From the NCBI GenBank assembly GCA_011033025.1, contig WFMF01000330.1, positions 124,001 through 188,000 of the forward strand: a stretch of DNA of 64,000 bases. Reading direction: 5' to 3'. The first letter of the stretch is position 1; each line of letters opens with the position of its first letter. This document shows positions 23,775-34,997 of this stretch, piece after piece. Source of the DNA: Beroe forskalii. Lineage: Eukaryota; Ctenophora; Nuda; Beroida; Beroidae. Below the pieces are notes generated by a model that was not told the DNA's origin, did no database searches, and saw only the letters and a list, made by a program, of their open reading frames with translations. A program made the position numbers and the translations under genes.

Positions 23775-24185
23775 CCCATGTCACCCCCATGACCCATGTC
23801 ATCCCCTGACCCATGCCACCCCCAAGACTCATGTCACCCTCATGACCCAATGACCCATGTCACCCCCATGACCCATGTCACCCCCCATGACCCATGTCAC
23901 CCCTCATGACCCATGTCATCCCCTTGACCCATGTCACCCCCATGACCAATGTCACCCCCATGACCCAATGACCCATGTCACCCCCATGACCCATGTCACC
24001 CCCATGACCCATGTCACCCCCATGACCCATGTCACCCCCATGACCCATGTCACCCTCATGACCCATGTCATCCCCTTGACCCATGTCACCCCCATGACCA
24101 ATGTCACCCCCATGACCCATGTCACCCCCATGACCCATGTCACCCCCATGACCCATGTCACCCTCATGACCCATGTCACCCCTCA
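23775..24185. repeat. CCCATGACCCATGTCACC minisatellite next to an exon
   Basis: About 22 copies of the 18-bp unit CCCATGACCCATGTCACC, with variants in the same order repeated twice (CTTGACCCATG and CATGACCAATG units at about 23930 and 24073), indicating block duplication. It begins directly after the coiled-coil exon 24351-24190 in the minus sense, starting within about ten bases of its likely donor. On the minus strand each unit reads GGTGACATGGGTCATGGG. Open frames in this block are repeat artefacts. Confidence 0.93.
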
Positions 24186-24189
24186 CCTA

Positions 24190-27100
24190 CTTTGTGCGCC
24201 TCATCTCCTCCTCGAGTCTGGAAGCGTTGTCTGCACTCTGGACAGACAGCACCCTGTTTTCTCACAGGACTCCCTCAGGACACTGTTCTCCTGTTCCAGG
24301 ACATGTAGATCGGCACCCTGCTCAGATAGGGCGTTCTTCAACTCTTCAACCTGATGTGAAACTCAGAGCTCAGTGGTGCAAATCCGAATATAGAATATGT
24401 CTTTATGGCCTCATCTCCCGATGGCTTTGCACCACAGCTCAGGATCACTGCGGGAGTGTGAACGCCACAGTTTTTATAATAATATGTAGTATTCAAAAAG
24501 ATCTAACTAGTAAAATTATAAGTTTACTATTCTAGCAGCTTTCAAAGTTACAAATCATGTTCTAATATGTTCCCACACTCACTCTATTGTTGGCACAAGC
24601 AATCGCTGCATTGTACTTCTCTGTCTTGGAACTAGCTTCAATTTTCAATTCATCTATAATCTCTGTAAAATCTGGAAAGGTGCAAGGATGAGTGGAACTG
24701 GGTATATTCATAGCTACTTTATAGAGTTCTAAGGTACGTAACATGGTCTTATTCAGAGCTAACGGTGAAAGTAACAAGACCTTCGATGAGCTTTTTTCAC
24801 AAAACTACGGACTATAGAAAAACTTAAGGTCAATTTAAATTCAAGATAATACCAATGTGTTACACTTTCCTATTCAAACTTTGAAAGATCAATGTAACCA
24901 TTAAATAACGTTCTCCCAACATCCAATCAAGCCATTACTCACCGTGTATCTGTAGATTAATCTCTCTTATTTTAGAAGCCATATCCTCCTTCTCTTCCTC
25001 CAGCTGGCAGGTCACAGCTTGTTGGTGAACCAGAGATTCATCAAGAGTGAGATTACGATGCTGAATGAGTGGGTGAGTGAGTGGTGAATGAGTGGTGAGA
25101 AAGTGTGTGAGTGAGGGGGTGAGTGAGTAGGTGTGTGAGAGGGTGAGTGAGTGGGTGAGTGAGTGAGTGAGTGAGTATTTTTATCAGTCTACTACAGCAT
25201 ATTCTACAAGCTATAAGCTTCAGAACTCGCAATGTATACCGAGCAGCCATTACAATACAATACATTGTGTGTACACTATAGTTGGGGATAATCACTCATT
25301 ACTGAGCGTATAAGCCGTCGTCAAGGGATAAAATGACGTGTTGCCATGGCAACCAGGAAGCAGGGTGAGGGAGCCACGGATGAAATTACCCCCGAAACTA
25401 GGCCCTAATTAGGTCCACTACCTGCAAGCAAGACGAAAACTGAATAGTTGCTACGGATACTGATAAGTGTATTCTACATTCGTCCATTGAATTTGGGATA
25501 CTGTAGTCCTATATAGAGCTATATCTAGTCCTACAATCAACAGTAAACAAGGGAACGTAGAGGAAGAAAACATAGCAATCTGTCCCTTTATTTGAGCATA
25601 AACACATTTCACTAGATACTAAGATATGAACTTAATGAATATCAATGACATAAGCTGTAGCAACTTCAGAGGATCTAAGCTGCTATGTTTACAGTTTACA
25701 GCCTACACAATGAGATATTATCCAATGAACCTCTCCATCCCCCTTACCAAGCTCCCAAACCTGGGCCTCCTTGAGGAGTGAGCGAGTGGAGTCCAGTTCC
25801 TGCTTCATGTCTCTGATCTGGTGTTCCAGTCCTGAAACCTGCTTCCTCAGCTGCCCTTCCTTCTCTGTGTACAACTCCTGCAGGGCATTTGGAGCCGTGT
25901 CAGAGAAAAGGACACAGAGGGGAGGTACCTATTGCTAGATATTATGTTAGGGTGTGATACAGCAGGAGACAGAAACGGTAATTCTAGAGTCAAATGTATG
26001 AAGTGGAATCATGGAAAATAGAGTGGATCCATGGAACTGCGAAGCTGTAGAGATTAGAGACCAATAGCCCAATAGCATTATCTAAAATTCCTTGAGTGTA
26101 CGGTTTCTACCAAGTTACTCTAGGTACCCAGGTACTCTAGGTACTCTGGATATCCACAGGAACTGTGGAGGTACCTTGAGGTGCTGGAGACTGATTTCAG
26201 CCTGCTTCAGAAGGACATTGTTCTCCTCTGCCGTTAACTTCTCCTTCTTGTAGAGGTTCTCCAGGTCTGACAGTCTCTTGGATGTCGAACTCAGACTTTC
26301 CCTAAGAGTCACATATAGTTAAATATAATATCTTTAAGAAACGATTTAACCTTTAATTGGACACCATGTCATAAGTTGCTCAAATTTGGTTGTATAAAGG
26401 TATAAAGCAGTTTTGGAAAGTTAAGAACTTTTATTTAGTTAGCATACTTTCAATTTCAAGTATAGAATTCTTCTTCAACTACTTCAACAACTTTGTGCAA
26501 CTATTTCATATATTCAAAGACAGATTTTTACCGTGTGTGTGCTAAGTTGAGCGAAAGTGAGTCCCTTTCCTTTGTGAGTTGGAGTATTTCGTCCCTCGAC
26601 TCTGACACTGATTGGTTCAGCGTGGTCGTCTGAGACTCACTGTTGTTCTGTGGGTGGCATGGATTGAAGTAGAAGATTAGTAGTAAATGACACTTAAATT
26701 TAGATGCTTTTTGGTGCTAAAAGCTTAAACATACAGCAGATTGGTATATACGTATTGCTTATTATCTTCCATAACGGTGAGCAGAAGAAAAAGCCCATTG
26801 AATTTTACAATGGATATGACATGAAGTAGTTATCTATTAATCCCATCAAATGAGCGAATGAACCTTTAAAGTGAGATGGTCCTGAGTAAGAGTGGCGTAT
26901 TTCTTGTCCAACTTCTCACATATTGCTTGAAACTCCTGGCACTGTAAAGTCAGCTCCTTGCACCGCTCGTTCCACATTTGGTTATCTTTCTGTAAGTCAG
27001 TTAGACTTTTAGACAAATTATACCCCCATTATTGTCAAATGTGAGAATCTTACTTATAAATTCCGAAATTCAGACTGCTGACAATCAATGGTGTGTTAAA

Positions 27101-28585
27101 TAAAAGTATCAACCATCAACCATCAAAATACTGTTATTGTACATTCACTGCAGTTTACTCAGTATTCACATTTCACAACACTCAGTATCCACTTTTCCCA
27201 CTCTACCCCATCACACAGAGGGACACCCTCCTTCGGTGGAAGGGGGTACCTTCCATCTGTGGTGGGTCACCTGGGACCCACCAGTAACCATTGTATTCCT
27301 AACTGCATAACTAGTACCTGTAAGATGCTCTTTTCACTGGAAAGCGTCTGTATGGTGTTTAGCTGCTCGTTCACCATCTGTTTGGAACTCCTCACCTCGT
27401 CCTTCAAGCCAGTAACTTGTTCTTCTAATCCAGCAGCCCCACTGAGAATGCCCGCATTTTCTGTGGGTGAATACTTACATTTTAACTTACTTCATAGTTT
27501 TCAGAATGATAGTGATAATACCTACATTAATTTGTATAGCAATCAAATAATCTCTCAAAATATATCTTTTCATAATAAGCCAAAATAAGATTCAATTCCA
27601 CCCAGTGAGAGACTAGTAGACTAATAAATTCGACAACAGCCACTATCAAGTGGTTACAAACCAATTTTAGTTTGAAACAATTTTGCTTCATTTGCTTTAT
27701 TCAGATCTGCTATTTCCCTGTGCTTTTCAGACATTTCCTCAAGTGACACTTTGGATTGTTTAAGCAGCACTGAAATATATGTAATTTGAATCCTATACAA
27801 ATACAATCACTGGAAATTTCATAAAGTTTGAATTGGTATACTTTCATTGGTATACTTTCATGATCATGCTGAAACTAAAAATCGTCCATATTCTCAAAAG
27901 CTAGGCAGTTTTAATTTCAATAATTTCTAATCTTAAAATTTGAATCGCCATTTTTGGCAATAATAACTTACTTACCTTGATATTTTTTGGTCTGCTCCAT
28001 TTCATTTGTAAGCTTCATCTCAAATGTTCTTTTTTCAACATCATAGTCAACTTTAAGTTTGTCATTCTCAAGTTTCACTTCAGATAAATTTTTTATTTTC
28101 CTGCATAGAATTGTAGAAATTTACATGAAAAATAATAAACATTTATTGCTTTATTGGTCAATATTCAATGTACTATCATTTGCCAATCATATTATGTCAT
28201 AATATCTCAAAGTTCAACTGTCAATTACATACACTCTGGCTTCTTTGAGGTCATTTTCAAAAACATTCCTCTCTTTTTTGCATTTACTACACTTGGATTT
28301 CCAGTGTTTCAGTTTTCCAATTGCATCATTCAATAGCATATTAGGGTCTTTAGAACTTCCTGAAGAAAATATAATCCTACTTTAGTATTTTTCTGAATCT
28401 TCTATAACAGGCATTTTATCATTGTCAAATAATTAATGTTAATATAAGAATATACCTCCACACTGATAATGATAAGTTCATTCTATGGTTGGAGTATTTT
28501 AAGTTAACCACTCACCATGTGTAAAGTTAGGTGGAATGTCATCATCAGATTCACAATCAGAATAATCGCTGTCTGAAAAAGACAT
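24190..28585 (-). CDS. Large coiled-coil protein, N-terminal exons
   Basis: Start ATG at 28585-28583, giving MSFSDSDYSDCESDDDIPPN, an acidic head, in exon 28585-28516. Following exons, 5' to 3': about 28362-28233, 28100-27977, 27771-27662, 27461-27317, 26990-26863, 26648-26531, 26303-26176, 25880-25745, 25057-24942, 24671-24582 and 24351-24190. Junctions are GT-AG; the first is in phase (TTHG/SSKD). After the head comes KLKHWKSKCSKCKKERN and then continuous coiled coil (LENDKLKVDYDVEKRTFEMK, VSGLEHQIRDMKQELDSTRS). With the exons downstream the protein would be about 1,600 residues. The exon at 24351-24190 changes its best coiled-coil frame midway (ENSVLRES then ENRVLSVQSADNASRLEEEM), so an indel or an unseen splice may be present. 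Family not identified. Confidence 0.83.
25060..25175. repeat. GAGTGAGTGGGT simple array at an acceptor tract
   Basis: About 115 bp of GTGAGTGAGTGGGTGAGTGA-like repeat. On the minus strand it is CTCACTCACCCACTCAC and forms the pyrimidine-rich tract directly before the acceptor (CTCATTCAG) of the coiled-coil exon 25057-24942. The acceptor itself may be derived from, or the seed of, the array. Confidence 0.8.
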
Positions 28586-28884
28586 AGGTACCTACCAATG
28601 TTGTTTCATCAGTAATATTTCAATAATAATGAGTTGCTTTAGTAACTGATGAGACATATTTTGTTATTTTGAGAGTACCACTCTTGAACAAAAATTTCAA
28701 AGGAGAAGTTCATGATACAGGTCAATCATGAAGACTGCTGTGAATGCTGCTGTGACAGAAGACAACAGCACGAAATAATTCATGGTGTTTGGACTAGGCG
28801 AGTGCCCCAATGAAGCTTTGGGGTCAAAAGTAGAAGACTTACTTAGGGTAAGCTGCTCAGTAAAAAAGCCCCCAGTCAATGACT

Positions 28885-29814
28885 GTTAGACCCCAACTAG
28901 TCGGCACATACTGCGATACATATCACAGCATGTACCACAGAACATGTCCTTACTAGTTGACACATACCTCCGTACATACTTACATACTGTGGTATGTGCC
29001 GATTATTTAGAACATGTTCTCCAGTACATACTCTGGAACATATCCTAACTGGTGGGTACATACTGCAGTATATACCGCCTCTGCCCCACCTCTTTATGAT
29101 AAAGCTATAAAGAGGTGAAGCTTGCGAAAAAAACAAATGTCAATGATCAAGGCAATTGAAACAAATCACTATGTATTTAACAACATCAAGAGTCAACAGA
29201 GTCAAACTCTGATTGTCCAGAATCAATGACAAAAAATTCAAGGCAACCAGTATAAGGCAACCTGAGTCAAGGCAAACAATGTCACTGTCAAGGCAAAGAG
29301 AATCAGGGCAAACAATGGATTGCATAGTGGCATGAAGGAAATGCTGCAGCTACAGATAGGATGGGTATTGACCCCTGCTGGTCAAGTGACCCATATGCCT
29401 AGCAAGCAAGGGTGGACTGTCTGGTAGGACTGATTGGGTGTCTGGCTCACTCTATGCATGCCAGGCCTATAGGTAATGTGTCCAGGACCAAGGAGGGCTC
29501 AACACCCATCTAATCTGTAGACATTATTTCCTTGATGCTGTTATGCAACACTGGTTAAGTTGCCTTGAATCAGTTTGCCATTGATTCTGGAAGATCGGAG
29601 TTTGACTCTGGTGGCTTGACTCTTGATGTTGTAAAATAGATAGTCATTTGTTTCAATTGCCTTGATCATTGATATTTGTTTGTTGCAAGCTTCACCTCTT
29701 CATCACAAGAAATTTGGGAATGAATGCTCAAGCAGAGGCAGTATGTACCAAAGTATGTGCCAACTAGTTAGGACATGGTATGTACTGTGTTGTGCTGATA
29801 AGTTGGGGTCTAAC
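28885..29814. mobile_element. Fold-back element with GTTAGACCCCAACT ends
   Basis: 930-bp element ending GTTAGACCCCAACTAGTCGG on the left and AGTTGGGGTCTAAC on the right. Long arms pair again internally (GTCAATGATCAAGGCAATTG with CAATTGCCTTGATCATTGAT, and ACATCAAGAGTCAA with TTGACTCTTGATGT at 29184 and 29618). The right arm also has ATGTGCCAACTAGTTAGGAC matching left-arm TGTCCTTACTAGTTGACACA. Non-coding. It lies just upstream of the coiled-coil gene start. Confidence 0.75.
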
Positions 29815-30262
29815 TGCATTGGAAAGGTTATTTCAGACTCTGAGCAGGCAGTTAAGGTGATGCTCTGCAGGAGAGAAGTAGTTTCAAGGGTGCTGAGGAA
29901 TGTTGAGAGCTTTGATGCATATCAGGAAGGTGTAAATCGCCCCCAACAGGAGCCATTGCTCAAATGAAGGAGAAAATAAGCAGCAATCCTCGACAGTATC
30001 ATTTTATCAAGAACAGCTTTTTCTGCAGCAGAGAAAATATGCGGGCACCATCCACCTTATCAATGACTAAATCCTCCTCATCAACAGGTCAGTCTATGAC
30101 CTCATCACCATTCACCAACTGAACCCCTGGCCAAAACTTCGACACCACAAACTCCACATCCTAAATTGCACTGAATAGGACAACTGAAACTCCCTAGTTT
30201 AGTTTAGTTTAAAATTTTGTCATACAACAACACGATTGGATACAATTCCTCGCCACACTTAT
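29815..30262. other. Spacer, no gene recognised
   Basis: About 450 bp between two inverted-repeat elements. A short plus frame (29840-29967) with SDSEQAVKVMLCRREVVSRV has no family match that I can name and lacks a clear start or splice context. Confidence 0.35.
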
Positions 30263-30264
30263 TA

Positions 30265-32087
30265 GGGGTTATTCATAAAAGTAATCCGGTGAGTATAAAC
30301 TCAATTCCTAAGCCAAAATCCGGTTTTCTTATTCATAAAACAGGTAATCCGTGAGTCTGAGACGGCCGTGAGTCTTGACTCGTGAGTTTTGACTTACCAT
30401 CAATTTTGGCTTCAATTTTCGGATCAGTGGCTCACGGTTCTGGATTACTGGCTTAGAATCATGGATCACCGGCTCAAAACTTTGGATCACTGGATCTGAG
30501 TCTCGGATTTCTGACTTATGAGTCTCGGATCATCGGATAACACTGGATTACGAGCGGCTCAGACTCAAAACGGAGTTATTCATAAAGTGAGCATATTCTC
30601 AAAATTCTGAGCCGACGGGTAGTGCCAGGATTTTTTGGATTACTCATGGATTACTGATGCAAATTAACGTAAAAATAGCAGAAAAACGATGTCATGAATC
30701 CCAAGTACCGTGTGATAATCGATGAAATGGTAAATTTAGCGTTCAGGTAGAAAACTCTATTCATTAAACAGTTAAAATTCGTGTTTCACAAATACATAAA
30801 ACACAATTTATGCACATTTCATCTATATTATTGTCCTAACGGCAACGCTTCAAACACTCAAATAGTTATACACACTATGAAGAGTCTGGAGTACAATCAA
30901 AACGCATAGTGAAATATGGTGACTGTGCAATGAAACACCCAACCGTATATAAATTCCTTATCTCTGTTTGTAAACTCCACCGTATGTTTTCGATCATAGA
31001 CTTGTGTGCCTCAACGAATTTTCATTGAAGGTCAGTGGTCACGTGCGCGCGTCACGTGACTGCGCTGAACCAATAGCAGAGAAGGAGATAATTGAAACTA
31101 GTAACCGTAGTTTATCTTCGTTTCCACTTTCCATCACGTTCGTTTCAATCACGATTGTTTTCGCACATTTTATCTACGGTATATAAACGGTATACATGGT
31201 AACACAAGGTTAAATAGAGATAAGGAACACTATGGTATATAAGTGGTGCCACTCAGTCGTGGTTGATTAATGATTACTCCATCCGTGTGTTACCATGTTT
31301 GCTTTGTGTCCTGGTTTATTTCTGATTAAGCGATCGAAATGGCAGTTTTCATAGTATGTGATTTGAGCTCTTGTGTCAGTTGTTTATCAAATGCTTGGTA
31401 GTAGCGTGCTTTCTTTTTGTTTTCAACAGTATCAAACTTCCATAGACATTTGAGTCCAGAATAGCCGTGCAACTTAATCGTCGAAGTGATCTATGTTTGC
31501 TATTTAGACCTCAACTTTTACATTTGATCGTCGTTCTTTTGAATTTATTTGTTGGATTTACCTTTACAAGATGATGATGTCACATTTTAGTATTTTAGCT
31601 TTTACGAAATTATGATAGGTGATATAAGACTTGTCAATTTACCCGTTTCGATCATGCAGTTATCCAGCAGGCGTATTAGTTTATTGTTACTTTTAGTGAG
31701 CCGACACTGAGCCGTACCGCCGTATGATCCAAAAAATTGAGTTCCAGCTTCGCAGACTTAAAAAAGAAGCCAAAATGTGCAATCCACTGAGTCGAGACTC
31801 AAATTCCCGTAATCCGAAACTCAGTGCGCGGCAAGCCGAGACTCAGTGCGCGCGGCAAGCCGAGACTCATAATCCAGTAATCCGGTACTTAAGTCGGTGA
31901 TCCAAAGGACTGAGCCAACGAGCCATTATTTTGAGCCAATGATCCGAGACTCGCTGTAATCCAAGCCATGAGCCAGAGACTCACGGCTTGGATCGTGTTT
32001 TTGAATACAAAATTTTTGACTTACTTTTTTGAGTCTCGGATTTGAGTCTCTGGCTTAAGTCTCAGTCTCATTCTTATGAATAACCCC
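30265..32087. mobile_element. 1.8-kb Harbinger-like non-autonomous element
   Basis: Inverted ends GGGGTTATTCATAAAAGTAA and the complement of TTCTTATGAATAACCCC, flanked by TA on both sides (30263-30264, 32088-32089; TTA on the left, TAT on the right). GGGGTTATTCATAA-type ends with a short TWA-like target resemble PIF/Harbinger elements, which is a tentative assignment. The outer 300 bp on each side are rich in repeats of GAGTCTCGGATTACTGG-like words in both orientations. An internal TTATTCATAAAGTGAGC copy of the end occurs at 30577. The middle (30800-31700) is unique-looking, with a TATATAAGTGG box near 31240, but holds no transposase. Confidence 0.75.
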
Positions 32088-32339
32088 TATTGACTCATCA
32101 TGTACCCTAACAAGGTACTCGAAATACAACAATAAGTTTAAAAAACATGAGCATTGTACCAGAGGCAGGTACCAAGTGTATTTCAAAACTTTGAGTGTTT
32201 CCTCTGTTGAATTTTGAATTTGAAAATAATTTTTACAGCACAATTACAGTATATATTTTTTCCATTTATTGTTCTAATTTTAGTGCTGTTTGTGTTCATG
32301 TTTGTGGCATTTGATTAAGCAGCAATGGACCACATGTGC

Positions 32340-33506
32340 TAAAAGATTCACCTAACCAGGTGCTTACGTGCGCGCGCGGCCTACGGCCTGTTCTTGCTAA
32401 ACATATATAACCCTGTTTCATGTTTGCGTTGCGCGGCGCGCTTCCTCAGAATTCTGAGGAAGCGCGCCGCGCAACGCAAACAATAACATGAAACAGGGTT
32501 CCTAAGCCCGCATAGGTGTGCGTACGCGCGCCGCGCTACCCTACGGGACCCTGTTCTGAGGAAGCGCGCCGCGCAACGCAGACAGGGATATACGTGTTTA
32601 GCAAGAAACAGGGATATATATGTTTAGCAGAACAGGGAAGCGCCGCGCGCGTACACACACCTAATATGCGGGCTTGGGAAGATCTTGCTCTAAGGAAGCG
32701 CGGGCCGCGGAGTGGTTTGTAAGCCCGCATAGGTCGTGTACGCGCCGCGCATCGCAAACAGGGATATACATTATACGTGTTTTAAGCAAGCGGAGCAGAG
32801 GGAGCCTGGGAACACATTGATGGATTAATTCCCATCTGCATCCCTAGCGCGCGCGCAACACTCGAAGTTTTGTACGTCTCCCATACGAAGTTTGGAGGGT
32901 CGTGTTGCGGAAAACTTTGTGTGCGCGGCGGAGGGTAGGGTAACATCTGCAACACAGAGCCGAAGGGCACCTGCTTGCGTTGCCCTAACCATTGCTAAAC
33001 ACGTATATAATCCCTGTGTGACTCGCGAGTCACACAGGGATATACGTGTTTAGCACGTGTTTAGCGCGGCGCGTACACACACCTATGCAGGCTTAGGAAC
33101 CCTAACCAGGACCCTGGTTACGCGCACGGAGTGCGCGGCGCGGCCCAAGCGTTTCGCGACGCCCCTGGTTATAGTTAGGGGAAGGCACCTGCAGTTGCTA
33201 AACACGTTGCTTCCCCGTAGGCCTAGGCAGTAGGGAAGCGCGCGGCGCGTACACACCTATGCGGGCTTGCGAACACCTGCAGTCCAATCTGCAGTTTGCG
33301 CGGATGCACACGACACCGCGCAAACTTGTCAGACCGCCAACGCCTGTGGTCTTACGGTGGCGTGTCGAACTCATATATGCGCGGCATGCGCGGCGTAGTG
33401 CGGCTCGCTGCCTGTAATTAACAGGCAGCGAGCCGCGCACGATTACACCGCGCATGAAAAAGCCGCGCACATATGAGTTCGACACGCCCCTGTTACACAG
33501 ACGAAA
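32340..33506. repeat. GC-rich palindrome cluster
   Basis: A patchwork of short inverted and direct repeats built from GCGCGCCGCGCAACGCAAAC, ACAGGGATATACGTGTTTAG and CACACCTATGCGGGCTTAGG words. It includes a near-perfect palindrome centred at 32449 (arms GCGTTGCGCGGCGCGCTTCC, centre CTCAGAATTCTGAG), GTGTGACTCGCGAGTCACAC at 33015, and a larger fold-back at 33360-33490 (GAACTCATATATGCGCGG with CCGCGCACATATGAGTTC). CG dinucleotides are dense here, unlike the AT-rich surroundings. Open frames are by-products. Confidence 0.85.
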
Positions 33507-33985
33507 GACGGGTATCTCTCCCATATAAACGGCTCTGAGTGACGTCACAGATCTAAACGTCAATTTTTGGTATCTCTCCCATATAAACGGCTCTGAGTGA
33601 CGTCACAGATCTGAACGTCAATTTTTCTGTATCTTAAACCTAACCATAGCCCTAACCAAGACCCTAACCTTAACTCTAACCCTAACAAATCCTGATCCTA
33701 ATCCTGACCCTAACCCTTGTCCTTAAAGCGCTAGGTGCGCTTAATTATATTTTTCTGAGTGACGTCATTGTCATAGATAATGAAGGCTCCCGTTTATATG
33801 GGAGACGTACCCAATTTTTCTAGTATCCTAAACCTAACCATAGCCCTAACCTTAATCCTTACAAATCCTGACCCTAACCCTAGTCCTTAAAGCGCTAGGT
33901 GCGCTTAATTATATTTTTCTGAGTGACGTCATTGTCATAGATAATGAAGGCTCCCGTTTACATGAGACGTACCGAAAGACGCGCA
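33507..33985. repeat. Inverted/tandem element with TGACGTCA boxes and TTAGGG-like runs
   Basis: Two direct copies of a 62-bp piece (GGTATCTCTCCCATATAAAC then GGCTCTGAGTGACGTCACAG) are followed by two copies of a CCTAACCATAGCCCTAACC plus AGCGCTAGGTGCGCTTAATT block. The right end (CCCGTTTACATGAGACGTAC) is roughly inverted to the left. The CCTAA runs resemble degenerate TTAGGG telomere repeats. Contains a full CRE palindrome, TGACGTCA, near 33540 and 33598. Confidence 0.7.
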
Positions 33986-34997
33986 CACGAACTGAATTCC
34001 GAACTGTTACCTTTGTTCATAGACATTTGACATTGCAGTTGAACATGCATGAAGAGGTGGAGACCACTGTGCTCATGGGTCGAAAAGGAAATCGATTCCA
34101 CATGTGAGCGATCTATCGAAAAACCCATTTGAATCACGTTTTCTCGACGTGCAAAAGTATGAAGCGTGCGTTTCACCCAAAAGCGTTTATAGAAATGCGA
34201 AAGTATCTCGCCAAGATGTTCTGTTCCCCTTCGCAGGCTGAAGGATTGCAAAACTTCTGGCAACAACTTTCTATTGTTCGACCAATGAGCAAAAATTCCA
34301 GTCATGTTCATACCTCACAGAACGAACCAGTGAAATCGTAAATGAAAAGAGAGCTTCCATAGGTTAAGTCATGAGAGCAAAAATTTCTTGAAGATCAATA
34401 TAATTGTAACATTACATCTTTCCGATAGCCTTTCTTGAAACACAAGAATCTCATCAATTATATGACCCACCGTAGTCTAAATGAAATATCAAATCAACAC
34501 GTACATCCGTACCGAAAATGGTACAAAAATAAATACCAAAAATGGTAATTCGTATGCTAGGCTCAATATTTCAACTTGTAACTTATTCAATTCAGTGAAC
34601 CAAGACTATCTCGCAAGTTTATAGATTGGAAATCAACTCCTAAACTTATAGCCATAAGGTTATCAGGCAGTTCGATTAATTGATGTGAACTGGAATTTCC
34701 AGAAAGGGGGCCATCCAAATAAGCCTTGACAGTTTCAAAGAAGGATTCACACTCGCGGTAAGACGCAGGGCCCGAGTCATGGATGGCACCTTGATAGCAG
34801 AATAAAATTATGGAGTATAATTTGCGTCAAAGTTAAGCAAATTTAAGCTTTAAATTTAAGATGTTAAAGATAATAAACAGCTATGTAGATATAGTAATAG
34901 CTATTGGTTGAATAAATTGTTTGCGGATTTAATCAAGTTTAAAATATCACGGAGAGGTGCACACAGTGCGATGTCTCTCTCCCAGGACGCCTAACTT
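33986..34997. other. Spacer 3' of the Y-box gene
   Basis: About 1 kb with no exon that I can support. A 70-codon plus frame (34129-34341) and a 117-codon minus frame overlap each other and show no recognisable domain. A GGGGGCCATCCAAATAA motif near 34707 resembles the end of the MITE at 4657. The region from about 34,780 to 34,997 may include the Y-box 3' UTR. Confidence 0.4.

Noticed and set aside
23875-24354. Plus-strand 159-codon frame rich in MTHVTP repeats
   Set aside because: Translation of the 18-bp minisatellite running into the antisense of a coiled-coil exon.
33636-33890. Telomere or CRISPR-like tandem block
   Set aside because: CCTAA runs are degenerate and short, and unit spacing is irregular; this is an interstitial repeat at most and not a CRISPR array.
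33958-34341. Overlapping 117-codon (minus) and 70-codon (plus) frames
   Set aside because: Neither shows a recognisable motif; both lie in a repeat-rich spacer.
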